Positions 11,310 through 22,563 of a DNA stretch of 64,000 nt are shown piece by piece (position 1 is the first letter of the stretch; every line of letters begins with the position of its first letter). A program made the translations under genes and the position numbers. A model generated the notes under the pieces. It was not told the origin of the DNA. It made no database searches and saw only the letters and a program-made list of their open reading frames with translations. The DNA comes from Anopheles merus. Its lineage: Eukaryota > Arthropoda > Insecta > Diptera > Culicidae. The DNA is taken from positions 35,486,755 through 35,550,754 of the forward strand of contig NC_054083.1 in assembly GCF_017562075.2 (NCBI RefSeq). Direction: 5' to 3'.

Positions 11310-14300
11310 CTGTGGGAGAAAGTAGTAGAGGAACATTAGTTAGATGTGTAGAAATAAGCATTTTATGATCGAACATAACGGGTCACTGCACCTATCCATT
11401 CTTCATACAACATATTCATACAACAAACTAGGTCTTTGACCTGAAGAAATAACCTGTAGTGGAATGACCTTCCTCATTCTTTCTGTACATTCTCGTTGCT
11501 CCTTTGAGTCCGCGATATTAGCGTCCTATTGGATGCCAAACTATCCCGAAATGAACAATTAGAATCGGACGTTGCAAGTGCTACTAGAACACTTTCATGA
11601 TCCACTTTGCCTCAAAGCACTTCATTCCTTTTTGGTACGATTCATACTTGAATGCGCGATCCTATTGGATTTTAAGATTCTAAAAAATCCAACAGCGATT
11701 TGCATTTCCAAAAGCTGGCAAGATCAAATGAATCTTGAATCTCTAGCAGTTAGGCACAGTTAGGCGCCAATTCTTCTACACTCCTCGCATGACTTATAGA
11801 TTGGACACGCTCCATCTCACAATTTAAGGTCATTTTATCGAACTAATCTTTGTATCTCATCATAAAACGGTTTGGATCCAATGATATCAGATCCAGGAAT
11901 GGTTTGGATACGATATCAGTTCCAGGATCCGGTATGGATTCAAGATAAGAAATGGTATGTATTCTTTATCATTTATAAATCAACGATCTAGAGCCAGCAT
12001 TAGTTGTGAATCAATTCCAGCGCAGGTTCGCTGTTCAAGATCAATTCGCGAAATGATATAGGTTTGGGATCAACTGCAGGATCGGTATAGATCTGTATCA
12101 GTACCATTATGGGTTCGGGATGAGCTTTAGGATCGGAACGAGTTGGGGATCAGATCCAGCACTGGAATGGTTTCTGTATAAAATTCTGGATCAGTTCCAA
12201 TACCATTATGAATCAGAATCAATCTCAGAACCGTTATACGTTTAGGAGCTGTTGCAATTTCGTTAATAGTTTGGAGTGAAATTACTCCAATGGAGATCGC
12301 ATTGATGTGCCTGGAATTCCAGTTTTTTTAATCTTTTATCATACCCTGGAGTTATTAAATATCTCCGTAATTGTATGCGAGGATCTATAATCAGGTCAAG
12401 TTAACAAAAGGTTTAAAATTCCTTCCGATTTTGGGATAAGATTTACTTAAAATTAAGAACTTTACCCCATTAGCTAGGCTGACAATTTGGAATAAACTTG
12501 AATGGAATTGTTTTGAACATCAGTAATCAGTAACATCACATCAGCTGACGATACCTGCCCTCCACTGACCGAAATAGCAACTTGCTTACAATGGCTCGCT
12601 CGCATACACGTAGGCATCATCACATGCCTCAACAAAGTTTGATAACACAGTAACTCCGCCAACCCTCCCGCCCCCATTCTACCTCCTCTTCTGATTACTC
12701 TTCAAATCAAACATCTAATCTCGGAATTTCAACCACCTTCACACAAGATGGGAAAACACTGCCGATATCGCCCAATTCGCATCTCTCTTATCAACTCGCA
12801 GCGATGAGTCACCGACCGCGACACTTACCTTTTGCGGCGCAACACATAGTACTGCTTCTGGTCCGGTTCCTCTCCCTCCTCATCGGTCCAGCTCTCCTCC
12901 TCCTCCTCCTCCCCCAGCTTTGGCTCGTGGTGCTGCTCCACCTCAGCCGGCACAGCTCCAGCTCCTCCACCACCACCACCGACCACCGCCAACCCGCCAG
13001 CATGCGGTCCACTGTACAGATACGCACCGATCCCGGCGCCGCCAGCACCGGCCGGCTTCAGGTTGCTTCCCGCGCCCGGATGCTTCAGCAGGATCGTTTT
13101 CCCGCCCGACGGCTGGTTCGGCTGCTTCAGGGCGGCCCGGTACACGATCACGTTGTTGTCGTTCAGGAGATTCCCGTACGCGGCACTCTGCTGCAGCTTC
13201 TCCGAGATGATGTTCACCTTCCGGTCGAGCGTGTCGATCTTGTCGTCGTCGCTGCACGCCCGATCGAACCGCTCGTTCCGGTTCATCGCGTCCATGATCG
13301 GGTCCGGGCTGGAGCCTTCCCGCTCATCGTCAAACTCCTCCACATAACCGTCGGCTTCCTCCTCCCGCAGGTCTTCCTGCTGCTGCGAGCTCTGCTGTCT
13401 CCGATATCGGTAGTTCTGCTCGGAACCGGTCACCGGGACACCGCCACTCGTCGTCATCATGTCACTGCTCCGGCTGTTGGTCATCGTGGAGATCGAGATC
13501 GAGTTGCCGTTCTCCTCGTCCTCCGGCACCTCCCCATCGTCCTCGGACTGGGGCTTGCTGCTGCAGCGGTACGCACTGGCACGCGTCTCCACCGGCAGCA
13601 CCCGATCGCCGGCGAGCCGCTCGCTCACACTCAGCCGCCTCAACGCTTCCTCAATCACCTCCGGCTCCACCTTCTCCTGCTCCTCTTCCTCCTCCTCGCG
13701 CAAGCTTGCCGACATGCGCTTCGAGGCCAGGTTCGGGCACGGGCTCACATCCGGCTCGCTAATGTCCATCGGTTCGGTTTGCGTTTCCGTGTCCACAAGC
13801 TTAACGTGGCGCGATTCGGGCTCGCTCTGGACGCGCCGATCCCGGCAAGGGCTGCACTTTGGGCTGCAGTTGATCGTGCCCGAGCCGACTCGCCGATGGC
13901 GGAGCTTTTTCACCCTGCCGGAGGAGGTCGTCGATGGAGCCATCGGTTGGACGGGGACAGCTTCCGGGCTGGTGATGGGTGATGTTACCGGTACGGCAGC
14001 TGCTGCCGTCTGCAGCGGTGCCAGTGTACTGTAGGGTGGTGGTGGAGCTGCTGCTACTGGAACCACGACCGACTTGGCACCCTGATGGCCGGATGGGTTT
14101 AGCTCCGCATACAGCGTTGCCTTCGCCGGCGTGACACCGGCCGCCGTTGGACTGGGCGTCGTCGAGTAGCCATAACCGCCCCGTCCAGGCAGGGCCGTCG
14201 TCATCGCTGGAAAGCTGAACGGTCGCTTGCGGTTTGCCTTGTCGCCGCCGCGCTTCAGGAAGCCACACTTGCGCTGTTCCGGTGCAAGCAGCTTCTCTCG

Positions 14301-17300
14301 TCTGTGGATTGAGAGAGAGACAGAGAAGAAGCATTAATTACGGTCGCGAAAACAAACGCATAAATTCCATTCGCTGCCACCTACTTGAGAATTTCCTGCT
14401 CCTTCTGCTCCACCTGCAGTATCAGCTGCGACAGCTGCATGCACAGCATGTTCGTCCGCTCCAGCTTCCGCTCGTACGTCATCCGCACGTCCTGCGCGTG
14501 CTTCCACTCATCCTTCCGCTTCTGGATCAGGTCCTGCTCGTGCTTCTGTATGTCCATCCCATTGCTCGTCAGCTTCTGCATGTGGCTGCGTATATCCTCA
14601 CGCCACGAGCGCTGCGTCTGGTAGTACAGCTCGTACTGACCCTTCTCGCAAGCCTGCAGCAGCTCCCGCCCCGCAATGTCCAGATGCGTCAGGATGATCT
14701 TGAACGATGGCCGGTTGCGCGGTTTCGCGCTCCAGCACTGCTTAATCAGCAGCTTGAACCCCTCCGGGCACGTGTCCGGTATGGGCAGGTACAGTGAGTT
14801 GTTGCCGACCCCGAATATGATCTGCGACGAGTCGACGTTCTTGTACGGCACCTCCCCCGTCAGCAGCTCCCACAGCACCACGCCGTACGACCAGATGTCG
14901 ACCTTCTCGTTGCACGGCTCGTTGCGGATCACTTCCGGCGCCATCCAGGCCACCGTACCGGCGAAGCTCATCTTCGTGCTGATCTCGTTCCACTCGCGCG
15001 AAGTGCCAAAGTCGCTGATTTTGATGACGTCATTCTCGCCAATCAGGATACTGCGGAAAATAGGGATGTTAAAGGTGGAATCGTTAGCATCGCATTCCAG
15101 GAGTTGGGAAGGGGTTTCCAACACGCCACACGAGAAGGCGTTCTTACGTCACACGCATTGCATAAGAACGGACCGCATAGCCATGACGTCATCTTGGGGT
15201 GGCAAGGAACGGGCTGGAAATTGGACCACACGACTCCCCTCTATTTGGTTTCCCTTTCACCCCACAGAACAACCACGCGCCCGAGCCTCGTGCAGTGGTA
15301 CAAACAACCGTGGCCTCCTGGTACGCATGCGTTTCCTTTCGATACGAAAGCAGTAAAGTATCACCGCTACCCCGCTCTTCCCTCGATGTTGTATCTGTTT
15401 CCACGCATGATGCGCCACGATTTCTCGAGTTATGCCGGTTCCGGCAAAGGGGGTTGGATCAATTTTTGGATTTTCCCAGCAAAAGTTCAGCAACAACAAC
15501 AGGCACATATATACAGCCACACGCTGTCCATATAGCACAACCATTCGATAGCATTTGGAGCAAAGGCGGCCTTGGAAGACGTCATCAAGACGTCTTGGTG
15601 GTTGCTATTGGCGAACACATTGGCGGTTCATGGCGCACTTTTCCCGACCACCGGTCGATTGGTTGAAGGTCAACACCGGAGAGTTGGTTTTGAGTTCGTG
15701 AATGGTTTAATTAAATGTTTATGTTTGTTGTTTTTGTGTTATTGTAACTGAAGTCATTGAACCAACAAATTTATTTTACGCATTTTTGTTGTTGTCCCAT
15801 GTCGTTTGAATGAATTCACATTTTTCTGAACAATCTTTAAGGAAGTAAGACTCTTTAAAATCCCAAATTAGTCCCTTGGCTAGTAAAATTAAGTTCTTCA
15901 ATAAAAACATCGTCTCCAACCAACCAACCAATAAACAACACCCAATCTGCAGACTACCAGGGGAAACTGAATTTTCGCGAAAAATCTCCACTCCTTCGAG
16001 CGTGCAATGAAAGCTTGTACTTTCATTAAGTTTTCCTCTTTGCACTGGCAGCGGCAGGGCGTGGAGGAAGTGGCAAAGTCCGAACCGAAAACCGTCATAA
16101 AACTGCACACTGTCTACGCCTCTATGCAGTGCTGCTGAGCAAGAGCTTTTAAAGTGGTAGCGGTATCTTCAAACACTTAATTCCGGTGGACTTTACCGAG
16201 TGCCGGTTCAACCCAGTAAACACACTCCAAAATCCACGAACGTTCAAGAAATTTGTAAAACAACAAAGACACAATAATTAAGACGTCAAGACGCTACAGA
16301 GCGGTAAAAACCGGCACGGGGGTGAGCGGTGAATGGCAGCCAACTTTCAGCGGTCAAAGTTTTTGGGAAAGTGCCTAGTAGGCCCTCCACCTACGAAACA
16401 TCGTTTGCACCGTATTCGTGCTACCGATCAATATACTTACTTGGGACTTTTCAGATCACGGTGTATGATCTTGTGCGTGTGCAGGTACTGCATGCCGAGC
16501 GCGATCTGCTGCGACCAGGAGACGAGCTGCTGGGGCGTTATGACCCCGCCACTGTCCTGCAGCTTCTTGTGCAGCGGACCGTGCGCACAGTACTCCATGA
16601 TGATGCAGAACACTGGCGCCTGGGTGCAGACCCCTCTGTTGGTTTGGTGCAGTGGAGTGGAGAGATACGACGCATAGTTGCATGTTCCGCGAGCGGCAGG
16701 TTATCCAGGTCAGGTTGCGAAGACGTTGCATGGGGCAGGCATGGGGAAAAAGTAGAACAGAAATAGAAATATGTTATGGGTGGATGTTCTGGAGCTGGAG
16801 CTGGTTTGCACCACCGGAAGTCTTGGGGAAGTGTTGTGGAGAATAGGCGCCCTAGGACGGCATTAGACGGTGGGAGGTACGGTCGTAAAAATTCCATAAA
16901 TTATGCAGCTGTTTCTACTTCTGAACCCTTCGCGAGGGAGTGCAAACATGGAATTTCTTGCTAACACTATGATTTACAGATATATCTTTTACCACAAATT
17001 TGTATTTTCTTACACAAATTGGTAACTTCAAACATAGGCAAGACGAATTTCTGTTCATATTAAACCGTCAGATTACAATTTACAATTTTTCAAATTATTT
17101 TATTAGATCTATTAAGTGTTTCAGCTGTTGTACGATTAGTTTAATCATTTATTTTATTGTTTTAAATACATTTGAAGATATAAATTACCAAAAATTGTAC
17201 ACGATAATGCAAACAATACTTTGTTATAAAAATTTTGAAACGTATTTTACGGTTGAAGATCACCAAAACAAATGCAAAACAGCGTTAAATTATATAATTT

Positions 17301-18288
17301 TTTATTATCCCTAAACCTAGATGTAATTAGACAAAAACCTCGTTAGACGAGTTGTAGGTCAAATCGAGCACGCAAACGTTTTCTATCGTCGAGTTCTTCC
17401 ACGCGAGAAGGAACCGCGATAGAATGATTGATCAAAAGCGTAGAAAAATAGTAAATGGAACGGGAGGCGACAGAAGGCCGGCTATAAATAGCTTTGACCT
17501 AGCGGCAAACCGACCTGGCTCCTGGATGGCGACCCACTCCAGTGCACTGGCGCTCGTGCAGGCCCCAGGAAAGCACCAAAGCCTCGCAAGCACGTGACAC
17601 ACGCGACAGTGTCGTGCAGTTTATTCAGATTTCAGTCCCTGCATTGTAAGAATTTCAATCCTCGCAACCTTCTCGCTACTCACTTGAACTTGACGATGTT
17701 CTCGTGATCCAGCTTGCGCAGATGCCGGATGTCCGTCTCCTTCAGCTCGCGCACCTTCTTCACCGCCACCAGCTCGTTGCGCAGCTTGCCGCAGAACACG
17801 GCACCCTGGGCCCCGCTGCCGAGCCACACCATGTCCGTGATGGTTTCGTACGGAATTTCCCAATCCTCAGTCTGTTTGCTCTTCATCTCCATGATGTGGC
17901 TCTTGCCGATCAGCGACAGCACCGGTCGCATGCAGCCAAACAGCCCATCCATCCAGCCGGCCGTCGCCGGTTTGCTGGACATGCCGACACCGACACCGAC
18001 GCCGATGCCGACGCCAACCGGGCCGACGCCTGGGCCACCGGCCGCAACCATGCCCACCGGGAGCTGGGGCCACCCGTTCGCACACATCGCCGGGTGGTGC
18101 TGGTGGTGGTGGGGCAGATGGTGTTGCAGGTAGTCCGGGCTGCTGCTGTCGTCGTTACCGACCTGCTGCTGGTGGTGGTGATGGTGATGATACTCGTTGC
18201 CATAGATGACCTGCGGGTAGGGTGGAGCCGGTTGCTGCTGTTCATTGTTCAGGCCCAGCTGATCCAGCTCCTCCTGGATCGATATCAT
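10772..18288 (-). CDS. wnd: wallenda, DLK/LZK-type MAP3K (MAP3K12/13 orthologue), five coding exons
   Basis: This is a dual leucine zipper kinase acting upstream of MKK4/7-JNK and p38 in axon injury, regeneration and synaptic growth. Exons on the minus strand are 18288-17684, 16635-16441, 15050-14385, 14301-12829 and 11309-10772, giving 1158 residues with all junctions in phase. The kinase domain runs from about residue 150 to 392. It contains the P-loop GSGAQG (157-162), catalytic Lys in VAVKK (K177), HRDLKSPN (260-267), DFG (280-282) and GTVAWMAPE. A coiled-coil/zipper region follows at about 393-495. Upstream, GLFGCMRP contains Cys119, matching the palmitoylated Cys of mammalian DLK (C127). 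The C-terminal half is low complexity: Ser-rich, acidic, a ten-His run, a seven-Gln run and an Asp-rich stretch. The ATG at 18288 lies one base inside a cag acceptor, so at least one further 5' exon exists. The open question is whether that exon is coding. Confidence 0.95.
11870..12245. repeat. Diverged minisatellite, about 29-bp unit (GGGATCAGTTCCAGGATCGGTATGG type), in wnd intron
   Basis: Imperfect repeats of a unit like GGATCAGTTCCAGGATC-GGTATGGGTTT run through the last wnd intron (11310-12828). For example, GGGATCAACTGCAGGATCGG, GGGATCAGATCCAGCACTGG and TGGATCAGTTCCAATACC occur in close succession. The copies are strongly diverged, so this is an old array. Confidence 0.6.
12829..14301 (-). 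CDS. wnd: wnd exon: central regulatory low-complexity region
   Basis: This 1473-bp exon encodes KREKLLAPEQRKCGFLKRGG and then Ser/Thr/Pro-rich and acidic sequence. Ordered-looking islands are SGRVKKLRHRRVGSGTINCS, a Cys-containing stretch CSPKCSPCRDRR, a Glu-rich run (LREEEEEEQEKVEPEVIEE), and a putative helix DKIDTLDRKVNIISEKLQQS. It ends at RRKR, then a gtaagt donor at 12828. The plus strand across this exon carries a 392-residue open frame that is only a shadow of the GC-rich codons. Confidence 0.93.
14385..15050 (-). CDS. wnd: wnd exon: DFG/APE kinase C-lobe and coiled coil
   Basis: The exon encodes NILIGENDVIKISDFGTSRE, the activation segment with GTVAWMAPEV, SYGVVLWELLTGEVPYKNVD, and the C-lobe CWSAKPRNRPSFKIILTHLD. 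A long charged helical region follows (QRSWREDIRSHMQKL, KHEQDLIQKRKDEWKHAQDV, ERTNMLCMQLSQLILQVEQK). It corresponds to the dimerising zipper region of DLK. The acceptor is tttccgcag at 15051-15059 and the donor is gtaggt at 14384. Confidence 0.94.
16441..16635 (-). CDS. wnd: wnd exon: kinase hinge to catalytic loop
   Basis: This 195-bp exon encodes GVCTQAPVFCIIMEYCAHGP through the catalytic loop IIHRDLKSPN. Phase 2 at both ends makes it a symmetric exon. The acceptor is accaacag at 16636-16643 and the donor is gtaagt starting at 16440. The intron below it is about 1.4 kb. Skipping this exon would keep the frame but remove the catalytic HRD motif. Confidence 0.93.
17684..18288 (-). CDS. wnd: wnd exon: N-terminal region, palmitoylation site and kinase P-loop
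   Basis: The exon begins MISIQEELDQLGLNNEQQQP. It then encodes His-rich and Gly/Val-rich low-complexity segments (HHHHHHQQQ; GVGVGIGVGVGVGM), GLFGCMRPVLSLIGK, and the kinase N-lobe WEIPYETITDMVWLGSGAQG to NIVKFK. The exon body starts at 18289, just after a pyrimidine-rich tract (reverse complement of the gagaga run at 18300-18310) and a cag. The donor is gtgagt at 17683. Phase 2 joins to the next exon to make K-G-V-C-T-Q-A-P, the sequence seen in vertebrate DLK. Confidence 0.93.
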
Positions 18289-18499
18289 GCTGTGCGGGAG
18301 AGAGAGAGAGTAAAGGAGAGGCCATTAGATTCAGTTTGCAAATGCTGGACATAGAAATATTGTTCAAATATGTTTAGGACTTCATAAGAGTATATTGGAA
18401 TGGATTAATAGGCAAAGATAACATACATTCTTCCGCTAGTGAATCAATTAGAATTTGAATGAGTTTTTCTTCTTAGTTTGAAGGCTTAATATCTACGCT

Positions 18500-18990
18500 G
18501 AGATCTGCTGCTGGCAATACTTCGTTCGCCAGTATCGGAGTCAGGTATCAGTTCCTGGACCGATGCTTTGCGATTCGTTTCTTGGCTGATATAGGTCCAG
18601 ATAAAGTCTTTGAATACCAATAGGTTCAGTATCGGTTCAAAACCAGGATTTAGTTTAGCATCAATTCAAGGATCGGTATGAGATCTGTATCAATTCCAGA
18701 AGGGGATTGGGGTTGCGGTGAGTTTAAAGATCAGCAAGGTGGCAGGATATGTTTCAGGTCCTGTATGGGCTGAGGATAAGATATCGACGTAGGTTTGGGA
18801 TCAGCTCCTGGGCAAGTAAGGTTTTGCAAAGCTTCCAGGACCCACATAAGTTAAGAGACAAAAAGACATAAGATATCTGGAATGGTTTCTGTATCAGATC
18901 AAGAATAAGTAGTGGGTCAAGATATCTTCCAGAACCTGTATGAGTACAGGATAAATTCCAAGACCAGAATAGGTTCAGGTTTTTTCCAGG
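18500..18990. repeat. Second array of the same diverged minisatellite upstream of the wnd ATG exon
   Basis: The same unit reappears (TCAGGTATCAGTTCCTGGAC, TTCAAGGATCGGTATGAGATC, TTTGGGATCAGCTCCTGGG) about 200 bp upstream of the exon at 18288. It is not seen elsewhere in the window except 11870-12245. Confidence 0.55.
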
Positions 18991-20618
18991 GCCAGTCAAA
19001 ATAGCGCTATAACCAGACCAAAATAACTAGTTTCACAAGAGAAAAACTCCCTTTTTACTAGAATAACAAACTAACTTCGATATCTCTCGCCAACTTCATC
19101 TCCATGAACATTCCCAATCTCCAGACTACAAGTGACCTTAAAACCACTATCTGGTAACTATCGGCGACAGTTTCATTCCTTGCCATAGGGGGTGGACCAT
19201 ATCCCCCCCCCCCCCCTCTCAAAGTGTGTGACATTCTTGACCGTACGGACCAAAACACTTCCTTGTATGGTGTGGCCGCTACGTGAAAGAGAGCAATAAA
19301 ACATCTTATCAACCAGTCCGCAAGCTAGCACACTAGTGACAAGGGGCTATTAATAGACATTGACCAAATCAGTGACTACTCTACAGCATATGCTAGGTAG
19401 TACAAGAACATTAAAAATCTGGCACGGGTCTTGTTCAATTCACTCTGATAAGAGATTGCAAAACTGCGGGAAAGATAGCTAATGATCATACTAACAAGTC
19501 TGAAGGAGAACAAAACGATGAAGATTGCTCCATTAACCGTTTAGAACTAGATGTAACGTAGTGCGTAATGTGGAGGAAGGGATGACCCAACACGCTTATC
19601 CGGTTCGAAGGACCAAATGCTTCTACCCCATCGATGTCAACACCAAGCAATGTCGAAAACCTCATCTAACCCAGATCGGTATCACACTCCAGTGCCACAC
19701 TTACTATCGAGAAGACGTCGTCGACGGTAAATATCCGCATCGATTTGCACATACACACACACACACATAGTCACACACCCATACACGGAGAAGATGATGT
19801 TGTGCCGTGCTTTATCTTATCAGCGACGGTTTTGCTGTGTGTGGTGTGTTGCCATTTGCGGTTATTTGCCAACAGCAGCAGCAGCAGCGGAGAGCCCGTG
19901 CGAAGCAGGTTGTCGACGGCCCCACGGATTGCAATGGTGTGCCTGTGTGTGTGTGTGTGTGTGTGTGGAGGTCGGACGATGTTTCGTGCTCTATTGGTGG
20001 GCGCGCGATTATTTTATGCCACCGTCATCTATTTCGCGTTACGAAAATTCCGACCATACCGCACCGGAGGGAAAGAAACAAACGAACTGCAGTGAAATAA
20101 ATCCATCTTTCACGAAGCTCAAATCGCACTCGACCTCGGTGAAGCAATTGGATGGGGAGAGGTGGCGAAAAGCGAAATCCAAATTTCATTCAACGAGAGG
20201 CCGAAGAGACCTGCGCCTCCACAACTCCAGTTGGTTGTCAAAACAAGGAGTCTTTTTCTGCCAAACGAATTTCCTCGCCAAAAGTCTAGACTAGACGGGA
20301 GTTCTTCGCATCTCTATCCCAATCCGCCTTCCCGAGTCTACGCCAAGCAGTCGTAGGGTGGGAACACTATTTTTCGATAAATCACTTTCCCCCCAAAACC
20401 TCCCCATAAAACCCTCCGATTTTATCATATCACGCCACCTGTCCAAAAACCCAAAGGCGCCACCGTATTTGGGCGGTTTTGTTTGCGTTTCCCATTTTTA
20501 CGCCAGCAGTTCGGTGTTGCCTAATCTCAACGACCCCTTGTTGGGGGAAAGGGCTGGCCGTACCGTAGCAGGGAAGGGGATATCTTATTAGCAGGCGAGT
20601 GTCGGCACCACATTTGCA

Positions 20619-20619
<1 letters not shown>

Positions 20620-20670
<51 letters not shown>
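20620..20670. repeat. (AC)25 microsatellite
   Basis: A perfect AC run between AT-rich and GC-rich unique sequence upstream of the wnd ATG exon. Confidence 0.97.
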
Positions 20671-20671
<1 letters not shown>

Positions 20672-21379
20672 GGTTCGATGCCGCACCACGCGCGCCCGAT
20701 CGATTTGTGTGTGCAATATTGGCGCGGTTGTGAAGGCGTTTTGCAAACGCGAAGGATATAGTAGCATTATCATGCGAAGACTGGCGGTGTTTGTGTCTTT
20801 CAGGGCTGGGTGATGTGAAGGAAAGCACACGCATAGAGCATGTGGTGCGCGCAAAGTTTTATTTTTTCCTGGTTTACTCCAGTTCAGCCCTACACATCCC
20901 TTTTTGTGCACGTCAATCTTACGTGTGCGTGTTTGCCGTTTTGTGGCATCTACGCAGTAACCATTTCGATGACCTTTTTTCGCAGGGAGTGGGGGTTTGT
21001 AGGTGTTGTTTTTTTTTTTGTGGAGCTCCCACTTACAAGAATATGTGATTTAGTCTGTCTATTGCGATATGGAGTTAAAAACAGTTTATTTGTTCAAATG
21101 GATAGTGTCTTCTTCCAAAATTTCCAGTACAATCTTTAATAATATCCATTCACGCAAAGTCTTCATGCTGTCTGAGAATTTATTATTTCTATTAAATATT
21201 CATTGGAAATGGCATAAGAACAACTAGACATAAACAACAAGACGTACATCGAACGTTGTTTTCGCACGAAGTACTAAACAACTCCATACGAAATACATTA
21301 ATACGACATACGTAGGCCTTACACATACATACATACACCTTCCAAAAGACTTAGTTTGCCATTATAGCCAGTTATCCAA

Positions 21380-21480
21380 CACCTTGACCTAAGCGAGAAG
21401 ATTCGAATGGGAATCGAACAAATCCGGCCTTGTAGGTGACGACCCATCTATCCAATAGACTACCGGGCCGTGTCCAGCAA
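21380..21480 (-). mobile_element. Possible second tRNA-like SINE head
   Basis: Read on the minus strand, GGCCCGGTAGTCTATTGGAT AGATGGGTCG resembles a tRNA 5' half, and TGTTCGATTCCCATTCGAAT resembles a B box and T arm. It is distinct from the SINE at 33070. No tail or target duplication was found. It could also be a tRNA pseudogene. Confidence 0.35.
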
Positions 21481-21804
21481 GTACCCGCATACACCGCATA
21501 TATCGTAGAAGCTAATCTAATTTAGATCAATCAAGCGGACCATGCCCATCAATCAAGAGGTGACTTTGTAGTAGCACACAAGGTGACAATTTGTTGATCA
21601 AATTTAATGGATAATAACCATAATGTCTCATAAGCTGAGGTAATTTCAATGATATGTAGGTAATGAAGTATTTTGTGAGATGAGAATCGTCCTTCACGAT
21701 TCTTTTAAAAGACCTTGTCAAAAAGCACTAACAATTGGAGTTTTTATGGTTTAAACTTATTTATTCAAGATTTTCAGATTTTCGTAGAATAGGTTATTCC
21801 CGTT

Positions 21805-21947
21805 GGCCGGTCTCGTAGTACAGTCGTCAACTCGTACGACTTTAACAACATGCCCGTCATGGGTTGAAGCCCCGAATAGTCCACAAGTAGAGTGGTACAG
21901 GTAGGCCTTGCCTGACAACGGTTGTTGAGCCAGAAGTAGAAGAAGAA
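21805..21947 (+). mobile_element. tRNA-derived SINE, internally deleted copy with perfect 13-bp target duplication
   Basis: This copy has the same head (GGCCGGTCTCGTAGTACAG, B box in GGGTTGAAGCCCC) and the same tail (GGTTGTTGAGCCAGAAG plus AAG repeats) as the copy at 33070. The middle, about 65 bp around the poly-C and CTATCCTGCTA segment, is missing. The flanking duplication GGTTATTCCCGTT (21792-21804 and 21948-21960) is exact, so it inserted recently or as a deleted master form. Confidence 0.85.
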
Positions 21948-22179
21948 GGTTATTCCCGTTATTGATTCAATTGAGAAGAATTTTATTTTTGAAACATGTG
22001 AAGAATTGTACTCAATAGAAGACTAAACGATCATTGAGATTCATTATTCTAGAACACAAAATATTCCGCTACTAAGGAGAAGTTTCTCGACAGTCATTCG
22101 TTTGGATTTTTTAACAACATTTTACCAAAATCCACTCTACAATAAGTCTCTCAATCTATCTCTTTCGCTCTTTGTGGTA

Positions 22180-22563
22180 TTAATTATCACCTCGTGCGAC
22201 ACTTCGTAGTCGATCATCTCCATTTAGGGTAGTTCTAGGAGGGAAGCAAACCAGTTCTAATACCGTTAGGTACACAATTCCCAAGCCCAATGCCCGGTAA
22301 CAGCAATGCACCGCGGGGGCTCTTTGTTTGCGAAATCCGATCTGATGCTCGCGGAGTACGCGACCCACACCGACGCTAACTAATATGGCATGAGCCATGA
22401 CAATCGGTCTTCGTCCAGCGTTTTGCTGCCAACGCTCTTCTTTCCACATTTGATGAGATTTTACGATCGTTGACATGCCGATCTCAACTGATGTGATTTT
22501 CCCGCTCGACAAAAGCACGCTGGCGAGTTTGTTCGCCTCGTTCGATTCTTTGTCTTTGGCCAT
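22180..22563 (-). CDS. Unrecognised 127-residue open frame, possible small gene
   Basis: The ATG at 22563 opens MAKDKESNEANKLASVLLSS, continues GKITSVEIGMSTIVKSHQMW, and includes a weakly hydrophobic part ALGLGIVYLTVLELVCF before TAA at 22180. Codon usage looks more coding-like than the surrounding DNA and the first 40 residues are helix-compatible. I do not recognise the family. No intron is needed. The start context is mediocre (C at -3, G at +4). It lies in the interval between the wnd exons and the candidate upstream exon, so it would be nested in a wnd intron if that exon is real. It may equally be an open frame by chance. Confidence 0.25.
   Translation of the reverse strand: MAKDKESNEANKLASVLLSSGKITSVEIGMSTIVKSHQMWKEERWQQNAGRRPIVMAHAILVSVGVGRVLREHQIGFRKQRAPAVHCCYRALGLGIVYLTVLELVCFPPRTTLNGDDRLRSVARGDN

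Noticed and set aside
12804..13982. 392-residue plus-strand open frame
   Set aside because: It lies antisense to the wnd exon 14301-12829, which is proven by frame continuity and homology; it reflects GC-rich codons.
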